NCBI GenBank assembly: GCA_004556565.1
Contig: SFGN01000002.1
Span: forward strand, 65,874-129,873
Source: Lachnospiraceae bacterium
GTDB taxonomy: Bacteria; Bacillota_A; Clostridia; Lachnospirales; Lachnospiraceae
Reading direction: 5' to 3'
DNA length: 64,000 nt
Below the pieces are notes generated by a model. It did no database searches. It saw only the letters and a list, made by a program, of their open reading frames with translations, and was not told the origin of the DNA. The stretch's first letter is position 1, and each line of letters opens with the position of its first letter. Below, piece by piece: positions 53,122 to 62,200 of the stretch. A program made the translations under genes and the position numbers.

Positions 53122-53868
53122 ATGAGAATCAGGATGTCTGCGGCAGCACCGCACATTCAATGGAATATTATTTCGGGAATCGGAGGGGTGATTTTTCCGG
53201 GCCAAAAGGAAATTCATTACATCGGGGGCACGGATGTCCTGCCGCCGCCCCTGGATGCACAACGGGAAGCAGAGGCAATCGGGAAACTAGGGACAGGCGA
53301 CGACGAAGAGGCGAGGAAGCTTTTGATAGAACATAATCTGCGGCTCGTCGTATATATTGCAAAAAAATTTGACAATACAGGAGTCGGAGTGGAAGATCTG
53401 ATTTCCATCGGGACAATCGGGCTGATAAAGGCAATCCAGACCTTTAATCCGACAAAGAAAATTAAGCTTGCCACCTATGCATCCAGATGTATAGAAAACG
53501 AAATTCTGATGTATCTGCGCAGAAACAACAAGACAAAACTGGAGGTTTCAATAGATGAGCCGCTGAATGTAGACTGGGATGGCAATGAACTGCTTTTGTC
53601 CGATATTCTGGGCACAGATGAGGATACGATTTATAAGGACATGGAAAATGAAGCGGAACGGCGGATGCTGGTTCATGCAATTAACAAGCTTTCCGGACGG
53701 GAAAAAACGATTGTGAAAATGAGGTTCGGTCTGGATAATCCGGAGGGAGAGGAAAAAACTCAGAAGGAAGTTGCTGATCTTCTGGGTATTTCCCAGTCGT
53801 ATATTTCCAGGCTGGAAAAGAAAATCATGCAGCGGCTGAAACGGGAAATGGTGAGATACGAGCAATAA
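53122..53868 (+). CDS. sigE: Sporulation sigma factor SigE (pro-form)
   Basis: The 248-aa sigma-70 factor directs early mother-cell transcription. Residues 1 to about 30 are a pro-sequence removed by SpoIIGA. Region 2 has LLIEHNLRLVVYIAKKF, DLISIGTIGLIKAI and KKIKLATYASRCIENEILMYLRR; region 4 ends with EVADLLGISQSYISRLEKKIMQRLK. AGGAGG precedes the ATG. It is directly downstream of its protease gene, as in Bacillus, but sigG is not adjacent: two MITEs and a symporter gene lie between. Confidence 0.97.
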   Translation: MRIRMSAAAPHIQWNIISGIGGVIFPGQKEIHYIGGTDVLPPPLDAQREAEAIGKLGTGDDEEARKLLIEHNLRLVVYIAKKFDNTGVGVEDLISIGTIGLIKAIQTFNPTKKIKLATYASRCIENEILMYLRRNNKTKLEVSIDEPLNVDWDGNELLLSDILGTDEDTIYKDMENEAERRMLVHAINKLSGREKTIVKMRFGLDNPEGEEKTQKEVADLLGISQSYISRLEKKIMQRLKREMVRYEQ

Positions 53869-53901
53869 ATACTGCAGGTTTACAGTTCATACAGAAAAAT
53901 A

Positions 53902-54095
53902 ATTACAGCTCAGCCCGCGCCATTCGCAAAACGCATCTGCGATGCTTCCCCGCTGCAAAAGCAGCTGTTTTTGCTCATTATCGGGCGCTAAACTCATAAT
54001 CGAGCTCATTATCGGGCGCTAAACTCATAATCGAATTAGTTCGCTCATTCATGCAAGCATGATTCGCTCGCTATTTCGATTATGGCTGTATAGTT
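53902..54095 (+). mobile_element. MITE-like repeat, copy E (subfamily 2, with internal duplication)
   Basis: It starts ATTACAGCTCAGCC and contains an exact 31-bp tandem duplication (53,973-54,003 and 54,004-54,034) starting GCTCATTATCGGGCGC. Its right terminus is damaged (GCTGTATAGTTGTAAC) and abuts copy F. Confidence 0.82.
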
Positions 54096-54260
54096 GTAAC
54101 AGTTCAGCCCGCGCCATTCGCAAAACGCATCTGTGATGCTTCCCCGCTGCAAAAGCAGCTGTTTTTGCTCATTATCGGGCGCTAAACTCATAATCGAATT
54201 AGTTCGCTCATCCATGCAAGCATGATTCGCTCGCTATTTCGATTATGGCTGAGCTGTTAC
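54096..54260 (+). mobile_element. MITE-like repeat, copy F (subfamily 2)
   Basis: 165 bp from GTAACAGTTCAGCC to GCTGAGCTGTTAC, head-to-tail with copy E. Nearly identical interior to E and D. Confidence 0.87.
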
Positions 54261-54289
54261 AAAAAAATGCAGATAACGAAAAGTTTTTC

Positions 54290-54318
54290 TTTACCTGAAC
54301 ACTTTACAATGGTACAAT
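54290..54318 (+). promoter_or_regulatory. Promoter of putP-like gene
   Basis: TTTACC (54,290-54,295), 17-bp spacer, TACAAT (54,313-54,318). Confidence 0.5.
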
Positions 54319-54396
54319 ATTGAATTATATTCGGCGGAAAGTTAATCATCGCGATCCAAAGGATAAAAATAAACAGTAAAGTGAGGAAAGAAAAAG

Positions 54397-55923
54397 ATGG
54401 ACAGCAGGACCATAGGGATTTTTGCAATAATCATCCTCTATCTGGCAGGTATGGTTGGCGTGGGAATCTATTTTATGAAAAAGAACAGCTCCGCTGGAGA
54501 TTATTATCTGGGGGGACGAAAGCTTGGCCCGATCGTGACAGCCATGAGCGCTGAAGCATCTGATATGAGCAGCTGGCTTTTGATGGGGCTTCCAGGAGTT
54601 GCATATCTGACAGGTGTGGCGGATGCCGCATGGACGGCAATCGGCCTGGCAATCGGTACATATCTGAACTGGTTGATCGTTGCAAAGAGACTCCGCCGAT
54701 ATTCGGCGGCTTCGGGGAATGCTATCACGATTCCGGAATTTTTCTCGAACAGATACCGTGACAAGAGCAAGATTCTGGTTGCCATTTCCGCGGCTTTTAT
54801 CGTGATTTTCTTTATTCCGTACACGGCGTCCGGCTTTGCGGCATGTGGGAAATTGTTCTCAACTTTGTTTAACGTGCCATATCTGCCGGCAATGATCGTC
54901 AGTGCGGTTGTAATTGTGCTGTACACTGCATTGGGAGGGTTTTCGGCAGCAAGCACGACAGACCTTATTCAGAGTATTGTTATGACAGCGGCACTGGTTT
55001 TTGTGGTAGTATTCGGCGTCAGCAATGCGGGCGGTATGGATGCTGTAATTAGGAATGCATCAGAGCTGCCGGGATATCTGTCACTGACCAGTATCCACAG
55101 CGAAGGCATGGCAGCGGATTACGGTCCGATTAAAATTATTTCAACGCTGGCATGGGGACTTGGATATTTTGGCATGCCTCATGTTTTGCTTAGGTTTATG
55201 GCGATCAAGGATGAAGAAAAAATCAAGATTTCCAGAAGAATTGCATCTATCTGGGTCGTGATTTCCATGGGAGTTGCCATTCTTATCGGTATTATCGGAT
55301 ACAGCCTGAGTAAAGGCGGTATGATTGAGACACTTACAGGTTCAGATTCTGAGAAGCTGATTATTACAATCGCTACTTTGATGAGCAAAACAGGTGTTAT
55401 CGGCATTATTGTTGCCGGTCTTATCATGTCAGGGATTCTTGCATGTACGATGTCTACTGCAGATTCCCAGCTTCTGGCTGCGTCCTCAAGTATTTCAGAA
55501 GACCTGCTGAAAAAGGTGTTTAAACGGAGTATTAATGAGAAAGCATCACTTATTGCGGCAAGAGGCACAGTACTTATCATTGCTGTCATGGGTGTCATCC
55601 TTGCGTCTGATCCTAACAGCTCTGTATTTGGAATCGTATCTTTTGCGTGGGCAGGATTCGGCGCGGTATTCGGGCCGGTTATGCTCCTTGCCTTATTCTG
55701 GAAACGTTCTAACCGTTATGGGGCAATGATGAGTATGGTCTCCGGCGGGGCGATGATCTTTATATGGAAATATCTTGTTCGTCCGATGGGCGGCGCATGG
55801 GACATCTATGAACTGCTTCCGGCATTTCTTGTTGCGATTGTCCTGAATGTAATAGTCAGTCTTGCAACGCCGGCGCCGGAAAAAGAGATTACTGAAGAAT
55901 TTGAAAAAGTAGCAAAAGGTTGA
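54397..55923 (+). CDS. putP: Sodium/proline symporter (SSS family)
   Basis: The 508-aa protein has thirteen predicted membrane helices and the SLC5/SSS pattern: GDYYLGGRKLGPIVTAMSAEASDMSSWLL in helix 2 (PutP uses the same Asp and Ser residues for sodium and substrate), a second sodium-site helix with ACTMSTADSQLLAASSSISEDL, and the WAGFGAVFGPVMLLALFWKR block. It imports proline with sodium. AGGAAAG is upstream of the ATG. It sits alone between sigE and sigG, a position with no obvious link to sporulation. Confidence 0.9.
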   Translation: MDSRTIGIFAIIILYLAGMVGVGIYFMKKNSSAGDYYLGGRKLGPIVTAMSAEASDMSSWLLMGLPGVAYLTGVADAAWTAIGLAIGTYLNWLIVAKRLRRYSAASGNAITIPEFFSNRYRDKSKILVAISAAFIVIFFIPYTASGFAACGKLFSTLFNVPYLPAMIVSAVVIVLYTALGGFSAASTTDLIQSIVMTAALVFVVVFGVSNAGGMDAVIRNASELPGYLSLTSIHSEGMAADYGPIKIISTLAWGLGYFGMPHVLLRFMAIKDEEKIKISRRIASIWVVISMGVAILIGIIGYSLSKGGMIETLTGSDSEKLIITIATLMSKTGVIGIIVAGLIMSGILACTMSTADSQLLAASSSISEDLLKKVFKRSINEKASLIAARGTVLIIAVMGVILASDPNSSVFGIVSFAWAGFGAVFGPVMLLALFWKRSNRYGAMMSMVSGGAMIFIWKYLVRPMGGAWDIYELLPAFLVAIVLNVIVSLATPAPEKEITEEFEKVAKG

Positions 55924-56036
55924 TTTGTCAAGGACTAAAACTTTTTTAATTTTTTCTGTAAAGGAATAACGCAGCGGCCAAATGAGAAGAATTCTACTAG
56001 ATTTATTTTTACTAATCTGGCAGGAGGATTCAGACG

Positions 56037-56813
56037 ATGGCATTGAATAAAGTAGAAATATGTGGTGTGAATACAGCAAAGCTTCCTCTCCTGAGTGAAC
56101 AGGAGAAGGAAGCTTTGTTTGTTCGTATAAAGGCAGGGGATAAAGCTGCGAGAGAGGAATATATTAAAGGAAATCTGAGGCTGGTATTAAGTGTTATTAA
56201 GCGCTTTTCTTCCAGCAATGAGAATGCGGATGATTTGTTTCAGATCGGCTGTGTGGGACTTATGAAAGCGGTAGACAACTTTAATCCTGACCGGGAAGTG
56301 AAGTTCTCAACTTATGCTGTTCCTATGATCATTGGTGAAATCAGACGGTATCTGCGGGATAACAGCTCCATCAGGGTAAGCCGCTCATTGCGGGATACTG
56401 CATATAAAGCTATTTATGCGAAAGAAAATTATGTAAAAAAACACATGAAAGATCCGACTGTCCAGGAAATCGCAGATGAAATCGGAATCTCAAGCGAGGA
56501 CATTGTATTTGCACTTGATGCGATACAGGCTCCGATCAGCCTGTATGAGCCCGTTTATAATGACGGGGGTGACGCATTATATGTGATGGATCAGGTCAGC
56601 GACCAGAAAAACAAGGAAGAAAACTGGGTGGAAGAGCTTGCGCTGGAGGCGGCGATGGACTGTTTGAATGAGCGGGAACGGTATATTATCCGTCTGCGTT
56701 TTTTTGAAGGAAAGACACAGATGGAGGTTGCGGAAGAAATAGGGATTTCTCAGGCCCAGGTGAGCCGTCTGGAAAAAAATGCTCTGAAGGTCATGCGGCG
56801 CTATCTCATATAG
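56037..56813 (+). CDS. sigG: Sporulation sigma factor SigG
   Basis: The 258-aa forespore sigma factor opens NKVEICGVNTAKLPLLS, the SigG hallmark that helps bind the anti-sigma factor. Region 2 has GNLRLVLSVIKRFSSSNENADDLFQIGCVGLMKAVDNF and STYAVPMIIGEIRRYLRDN; region 4 ends MEVAEEIGISQAQVSRLEKNALKVMRRYL. AGGAGG lies 9 nt upstream. No terminator is visible between putP and sigG, and I could not identify a clear SigF promoter in the 113-bp gap. Confidence 0.96.
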   Translation: MALNKVEICGVNTAKLPLLSEQEKEALFVRIKAGDKAAREEYIKGNLRLVLSVIKRFSSSNENADDLFQIGCVGLMKAVDNFNPDREVKFSTYAVPMIIGEIRRYLRDNSSIRVSRSLRDTAYKAIYAKENYVKKHMKDPTVQEIADEIGISSEDIVFALDAIQAPISLYEPVYNDGGDALYVMDQVSDQKNKEENWVEELALEAAMDCLNERERYIIRLRFFEGKTQMEVAEEIGISQAQVSRLEKNALKVMRRYLI

Positions 56814-56894
56814 TCTGAGGAAAGGACTGATGCCGTGCCGGGAAAGCTTAGTTAAAGTTTACACCGTTACAAGTATGGAAAAAACATGGCAGAA

Positions 56895-56921
56895 AACAAA
56901 ATTTCCTGTTGAAATTTTGTT
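56895..56921. other. Perfect 11-bp inverted repeat
   Basis: AACAAAATTTC and GAAATTTTGTT surround CTGTT, with weaker outer pairing (ATGGCAG/CTGTCAT). There is no T-run. It could be a regulator site or a structured leader for the downstream HAD gene. Confidence 0.5.
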
Positions 56922-56981
56922 CCTGTCATACTATCATTAACATAGTCAAAGGATAAAGGAAATCGATAGGAAAGGACAAAA

Positions 56982-57650
56982 ATGACCATGAGCAGGGCAT
57001 GTATTTTTGATTTGGACGGGACATTGACGGATACGTTGGAATCTCTCACATATTCAGTCAATGAGACGCTCAGGGAGATGCATCTTTCCCGGATTACAAA
57101 GGAACAGTGCAGGGCATATGTCGGGAATGGGGCCAGAGTACTGGTACAGAAGTCGCTGATGGCGGCAGGAGACCCGGAAGCTTCACGTATTGACGAAGGG
57201 ATGGAAATATACGGAAGGGTATTTGATGAGAATTGTACCCGGCTTGTCGAGCCATATGAAGGAATCAGGGATCTCCTGGCGGAACTTAAAGAAGAAGGGA
57301 TACGGCTTGCCGTATTGTCCAACAAGCCGCACAGACAGACCGTCCGGGTCGTTGAAACGGTATTTGGGACGGACGTATTTGACTTGATTCAGGGGCAAAA
57401 AGAGGGTGTTCCGAGAAAGCCGGACCCGTCAGCGGCTCTGATGATAGCAGAGGAGCTGGGAGCAGGATGTAAAGAGACAGTTTATATCGGAGACTCTGAG
57501 GTTGATATAGCGACCGGGAAAGCCGCAGGTATGAAAACAATCGGTGTTTCATGGGGATTCCGCGGAAGGGAAGGCCTAAAGGAGGCAGGGGCAGACCTGA
57601 TAGCGGATTCGGCCGGAGAGCTTAAGAATATGATTCAGACAGATAAATAG
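56982..57650 (+). CDS. HAD family hydrolase, phosphoglycolate phosphatase-like
   Basis: The 222-aa protein has HAD motif I FDLDGTLTDT at residues 9-18, motif II LSNKP near 111, the Lys of motif III near 142 (RKPDPS) and motif IV YIGDSEVDIATGKAAG. An alpha-helical C1 cap (residues 20-85) gives the Gph/PgmB-like layout. Substrate cannot be read from sequence; small phosphomonoesters are likely. ATG 56,982 and 56,988 are both plausible starts behind AAAGGA. Confidence 0.88.
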   Translation: MTMSRACIFDLDGTLTDTLESLTYSVNETLREMHLSRITKEQCRAYVGNGARVLVQKSLMAAGDPEASRIDEGMEIYGRVFDENCTRLVEPYEGIRDLLAELKEEGIRLAVLSNKPHRQTVRVVETVFGTDVFDLIQGQKEGVPRKPDPSAALMIAEELGAGCKETVYIGDSEVDIATGKAAGMKTIGVSWGFRGREGLKEAGADLIADSAGELKNMIQTDK

Positions 57651-57716
57651 ATAAAGTAATGATAAATGCAATGATAGAAGAATTGTTATAGGTACGAAAG
57701 GAATAAGGGAAAGCAC

Positions 57717-57980
57717 ATGAATGAATATAGCGAAGAATGTTTGTTAACTTTTTTAAAAAACCAGTCACAGCTGTTTGATGAGCCTGTGGCAGAGACTATG
57801 GAGGCTGCTGAGGCATTTCTGGAGGAGTGCATGGCAGTAGTTGTTGACTCGCTTGATGAGGTCAGGGAATATTTTGAAGAGAATGGCGTGGATGTGAGCT
57901 GCATGGGGCAGGACGAACTGGAAGATGCTTCGGAGGTATTCTCTCTTCCGAATGGTCAGTATCTGATTGTTGAGGGATAA
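57717..57980 (+). CDS. Small acidic conserved-type protein, function unknown
   Basis: The 87-aa soluble protein is rich in Glu/Asp and predicted mostly helical, ending with a beta hairpin FSLPNGQYLIVEG. It has no signal peptide, membrane segment or Cys pair of note. GGGAAAG lies upstream of the ATG, and its own hairpin terminator follows, which supports a real gene. I do not recognise a family. Confidence 0.65.
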   Translation: MNEYSEECLLTFLKNQSQLFDEPVAETMEAAEAFLEECMAVVVDSLDEVREYFEENGVDVSCMGQDELEDASEVFSLPNGQYLIVEG

Positions 57981-57986
57981 GAATAA

Positions 57987-58012
57987 AAGGCGGGATTCCG
58001 CCGGAGGTTTTT
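57987..58012 (+). terminator. Terminator of the small acidic protein gene
   Basis: GGCGG/CCGCC with a GATT loop, then GGAGGTTTTT. Confidence 0.6.
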
Positions 58013-58020
58013 CCAATATT

Positions 58021-58077
58021 GCTGCCATACATCCGAAAGGAGCCGCCGCCGGCAGCTTCTTTCGGATGTATGGCAGC
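58021..58077. other. Long 19-bp perfect stem-loop between convergent genes
   Basis: GCTGCCATACATCCGAAAG at 58,021-58,039 is exactly complementary to 58,059-58,077 around a 19-nt GC-rich loop. It sits between two terminators. Confidence 0.85.
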
Positions 58078-58111
58078 AAAAAGCCGCAGCCTATTTGACT
58101 GCGGCTTTTTC
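58077..58111. terminator. Bidirectional terminator overlapping the end of the minus-strand gene
   Basis: AAAAAGCCGCAG/CTGCGGCTTTTT stem, symmetrical A- and T-runs. The stem includes the last codons of the gene ending at 58,091. Confidence 0.85.
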
Positions 58112-58525
58112 TACGGCATTGGCAACGGCATCCAGGATAACCTGGGAAGTGTAAGGTGTTTCTTCGGACAGTGCAATGCCTTCCAGTGACTGTGATTCGC
58201 ATACCTGTTCGGCAATATCTTCGATGGCAGGCTGAACAAGCGGAAACATGGCGGCGACGCTGTCGTCCAGATTGGCGAACCGGATGGATGTTATTTCTGA
58301 CTCATCTACGGTAACTTCGACTTCAAATTGTGTGTTGTTCAGGCTGAAGGAGGAAGTGTAGACTCCGGGATGATATCGTTTCTGTAGATCATTTGTGTCA
58401 GTCTTCCTGCCGGTTCCGAACATGACGGCAAGCAGAAAGATGAGCAGGATGCCGAGAGCAATAAAGATGCCGGTGTATATGATTTCTTTCATATGCAGAA
58501 CAATAATTTTGGTTTTTGAACCCAT
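58091..58525 (-). CDS. Membrane-anchored FMN-binding-domain-like protein
   Basis: The start is set at 58,525, where AGGAGG lies about 7 nt upstream on the minus strand; the frame stays open further right only as antisense of pth. The 144-aa protein has one membrane helix (about 15-37) and an extracytoplasmic domain with GVYTSSFSLNNTQFEVEVTVDESEI, resembling the small FMN-binding fold of RnfG/NqrC-type proteins. It lacks an obvious flavinylation Thr motif. Function unknown; it is divergent from pth. Confidence 0.75.
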   Translation of the reverse strand: MGSKTKIIVLHMKEIIYTGIFIALGILLIFLLAVMFGTGRKTDTNDLQKRYHPGVYTSSFSLNNTQFEVEVTVDESEITSIRFANLDDSVAAMFPLVQPAIEDIAEQVCESQSLEGIALSEETPYTSQVILDAVANAVEKAAVK

Positions 58526-58579
58526 AAGGAACCTCCTGATACGTTTTTTATCATTGTATGAGCAAAAGAAGCAGAATAT

Positions 58580-58612
58580 GTTACTTTTCAGCAGTACGCT
58601 CTGAAGAGTAAC
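58580..58612. promoter_or_regulatory. Inverted repeat between divergent genes
   Basis: GTTACTTTTCAG at 58,580-58,591 and CTGAAGAGTAAC at 58,601-58,612 pair with a single G-T wobble. It lies midway between the divergent starts at 58,525 and 58,649, so an operator is possible. Confidence 0.45.
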
Positions 58613-58648
58613 GGTAAAATTCACGGCGAAAGATTGGAGATGGATGAA

Positions 58649-59236
58649 ATGTTTATTATAGTGGGGCTTGGAAATCCGGAATCGGAATATAAAGGAACAA
58701 GACATAATGCCGGTTTTGAAGTCATAGATGTCCTTGCGGAAAAATACAATATTTCTGTAGATATAAGAAAGCACAGGGCATTCATCGGGAAAGGCATGAT
58801 TGGGGGCAGAAGCGTCATTCTGGCAAAACCTCAGACTTTTATGAACCTGAGCGGGGAAAGCGTCCGAAGTCTTCTTGATTTTTATAAAGCGGACCCGGAG
58901 ACGGAACTTCTGATAATCTATGATGATATCAGCCTGGATGTTGGTCAGATCCGTATCCGGGCAAAAGGAAGCGCAGGCGGTCACAACGGGATAAAAAGCA
59001 TTATCACTCACATCGGCACCCAGGTATTCCCGAGGATAAAAGTGGGAGTGGGAGAAAAGCCCGGAAATTATGATCTTGCCGATTATGTTCTCGGACATTT
59101 TTCAAAAGCAGAGAAGGAAAAGATGGAAGAAGGCTATCATGCTGCCGCCGATGCAGCCGGAATGATCGTTCCAGGGAATATCGGGGCAGCCATGAATGAA
59201 TATAACAGAAAAAAGAAGGAAGAAAAAGAAACGTGA
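58649..59236 (+). CDS. pth: Peptidyl-tRNA hydrolase
   Basis: ATG 58,649 gives the family's MFIIVGLGNP-type opening and has TTGGAG 9 nt upstream; a TTG at 58,634 overlaps that site. The 195-aa enzyme has GNPESEYKGTRHNAGF (catalytic His at about 20), KPQTFMNLSGESV, IYDDISLDVGQIRIRAKGSAGGHNGIKSI and RIKVGVGEKP. It releases peptidyl groups from tRNA. Its stop overlaps the mfd GTG start by 4 nt (GTGA). Confidence 0.96.
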   Translation: MFIIVGLGNPESEYKGTRHNAGFEVIDVLAEKYNISVDIRKHRAFIGKGMIGGRSVILAKPQTFMNLSGESVRSLLDFYKADPETELLIIYDDISLDVGQIRIRAKGSAGGHNGIKSIITHIGTQVFPRIKVGVGEKPGNYDLADYVLGHFSKAEKEKMEEGYHAAADAAGMIVPGNIGAAMNEYNRKKKEEKET

Positions 59237-62200
59237 AAGCATTATTGGCACCGCTTCAGGAACTTGCGGACTATCGGGAAATTATGCGGATTCGGAAAAA
59301 AGAATATGGGATGCTTCAGATCGCGGGCTGCGTTAATTCGCAGAAAACTCATATGATGTGTGCGTTCGGGGAAGGATGCCGATACCGGCTGCTTGTATTT
59401 TCCGATGACGAGAAGGCAAAACAGGTGATGGAGGAATACCGGTTTCTTGATGACCGGGTATATGATTATCCGGCAAAAGACCTGCTGTTTTATCATGCGG
59501 ATATCAAGGGAAAATATCTTTTGAGCCGCCGGATGGAGGTGCTGCGTGTCCTGTCGGAGTGCAGGAGAAATGAACAAGACGGTGATGGCGGAATCACTGT
59601 AATCACGACAGCGGATGCTTTTCTGGACGGTCTGGCTCCTTTGAATATGATGGAAAGCTGTCGTGTACACCTGGAAACCGGAGATACACTGAATTTTTCA
59701 TCACTTCAGGAAAAACTTTCATCTATGGGATATGAGAGAGAGGCACAGATTGAAGGACCGGGGCAGTTTGCTGTCCGGGGCGGAATCCTGGACATTTATC
59801 CGCTGACAGAAGAATTTCCTGTGCGAGTGGAGTTGTGGGGGGACGAGATTGATTCGATCCGTACTTTTGATGTGGAAAGCCAGCGCTCCATAGAAAATAT
59901 GGACGAGATCAATGTTTATCCGGCAGATGAACAGGTTAAAGGTGATTTTACGCCCTGCTCCTTTCTGGATTATTTTCCGCCGGAGGAAACTCTGCTGATG
60001 CTGGATGAGCCGCTGCGATTGAGAGAACAGATGGAAGCAGTTTCGGAAGAATATCTGAACAGTCGGTCCGGCAGAGAAGCAGCCGGGGCAGTTGGGGCTG
60101 ATGATGATCTTACGGTTTTTTCACCGGAAGAAATTTTGGAAAAGTGGAATCGCTTTTACGGGCTGTGTTTTACGCTTCTGGAATCCAGGATCGGATGGCT
60201 GAAAATCAGGAAGACATACAGTGTCGGTGTACAGGGAATCACGCCGTACAACAGCAGTTTTGAAACACTGACCAGAGATTTGAAGAGGCTGAAAAGGAAC
60301 GGTTATCGTGTGGTTCTTTTATCAGGCTCCCATACCCGCGCAAAGCGTCTCGCCGAAGATCTGAGAGATTATGATCTGAGTAGTTTTTACTGTGATGATA
60401 TGGAGCGGGAAGTGAAGCCGCGTGAAATCATGGTTTCCTACGGGCACGTGGCAGAGGGATATGAGTACCCTATGCTGAAATTTATGGTAATCTCAGAGAC
60501 GGATATTTTTGGGAGAAAGAAAAAAAAGAAACGGCGTAAGGCAAAAGAAGGACAGAAGATTCTGAGCTTTTCCGAATTGAGGGTAGGTGATTACGTCGTA
60601 CATGAAAACCATGGTATCGGGATATATCAGGGAATTGAAAAGATACAGGTCGATAAGGTGACCAAAGATTACATGAAAATCAGTTACGCCGGCGGTGGAA
60701 ATCTGTATCTTCCTGCGACTCAGCTTGACATGATACAGAAGTTCGGAACTTCGGACTCCAAAAAACCAAAGCTGAATAAACTGGGGACTTCCCAATGGAC
60801 AAAGACAAAAAACCAGGTGAGAAGCGCCGTGAGGATCGCGGCAAAAGACCTGGTTAAGCTTTATGCCGCGCGTCAGCAGGCTGATGGTTATGTGTATGAG
60901 CCGGATACCGTATGGCAGAAAGAGTTTGAAGAAATGTTCCCGTTTGAGGAGACAGAAGATCAGCTCCAGGCGATTGAAGACACCAAACGGGATATGGAAA
61001 GCACAAAAATCATGGACCGTTTGATCTGCGGGGATGTGGGCTACGGGAAAACAGAAATCGCGATCCGCGCGGCATTTAAGGCAGTACAGGAAGGAAAACA
61101 GGTAGTATACCTCGTCCCCACGACCATCCTTGCACAGCAGCACTATAATACGTTTATACAGAGGATGAAAGATTATCCGGTGAGGATTGACCTGCTCTGC
61201 AGGTTCCGGACGTCCGCAGAGCAGAAGAAGACGGTGGAAGACCTGAAAAAAGGGCTGGTGGATATCGTGATCGGAACACATCGTGTCCTGTCAAAAGATG
61301 TACAGTACAAAGATCTTGGACTTCTGGTGATAGATGAAGAGCAGCGATTCGGTGTTGCCCATAAAGAAAAAATAAAAAAACTGCGAGAAAATGTGGATGT
61401 CCTGACGCTGACTGCGACGCCGATTCCGAGGACTCTGCATATGAGCCTGATCGGAATACGGGATATGAGTGTGCTGGAGGAAGCACCGATGGACAGAATG
61501 CCGATTCAGACTTATGTGATGGAGTATGATGAGGAAATGGTCAGAGAAGCAATTCAAAGGGAGCTTTCCCGTGGAGGGCAGGTGTATTATGTGTACAACC
61601 GGGTCAGTGATATTGCCGATGTCGCCGGACGGATTCAAAAGCTGGTGCCGGATGCGGCTGTTGCTTATGCACACGGACAGATGAATGAAAGACAGCTTGA
61701 AAATATTATGTATGATTTTATTAACGGGGATACGGATGTGCTTGTCACAACGACGATTATTGAGACCGGTCTCGACATTTCCAATGCAAATACTATGATC
61801 ATACAGGATGCGGACCGGCTGGGGCTGTCACAGCTCTATCAGCTCCGCGGCCGCGTAGGACGCTCCAACCGCATGGCATATGCATTTCTTTTGTACAGAA
61901 GAGATAAGCTGCTCCGGGAGGTGGCGGAAAAACGTCTGGCGGCAATCAGGGAATTTACTGATCTTGGTTCGGGATTCAAAATCGCGATGAAGGATCTGGA
62001 AATCCGCGGTGCAGGGAATCTGCTGGGTGCAGAGCAGCACGGGCATATGGAAGCTGTCGGCTATGATTTGTATTGCAAAATGCTGGGTGAGGCTGTAAAA
62101 CAGGAAAAAGGTGAACTGGATGAGGATATATTTACAACCACAATAGATTTAAATCTGGATGCCTATATTCCTGACAGCTATATCCCGAATGAAAATCAGA

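Noticed and set aside
54396..56036. SigF-type promoter directly ahead of sigG
   Set aside because: GGCCAAATGA near 55,977 only partly fits the SigF -10 pattern and lacks a good -35.
58526..59098. N-terminal extension of the minus-strand FMN-binding-like gene
   Set aside because: The extra 190 residues lie antisense to pth and have no homology; a strong Shine-Dalgarno precedes the internal start at 58,525.
60493..61281. 262-codon minus-strand open frame opposite mfd
   Set aside because: Antisense shadow with low-complexity translation.
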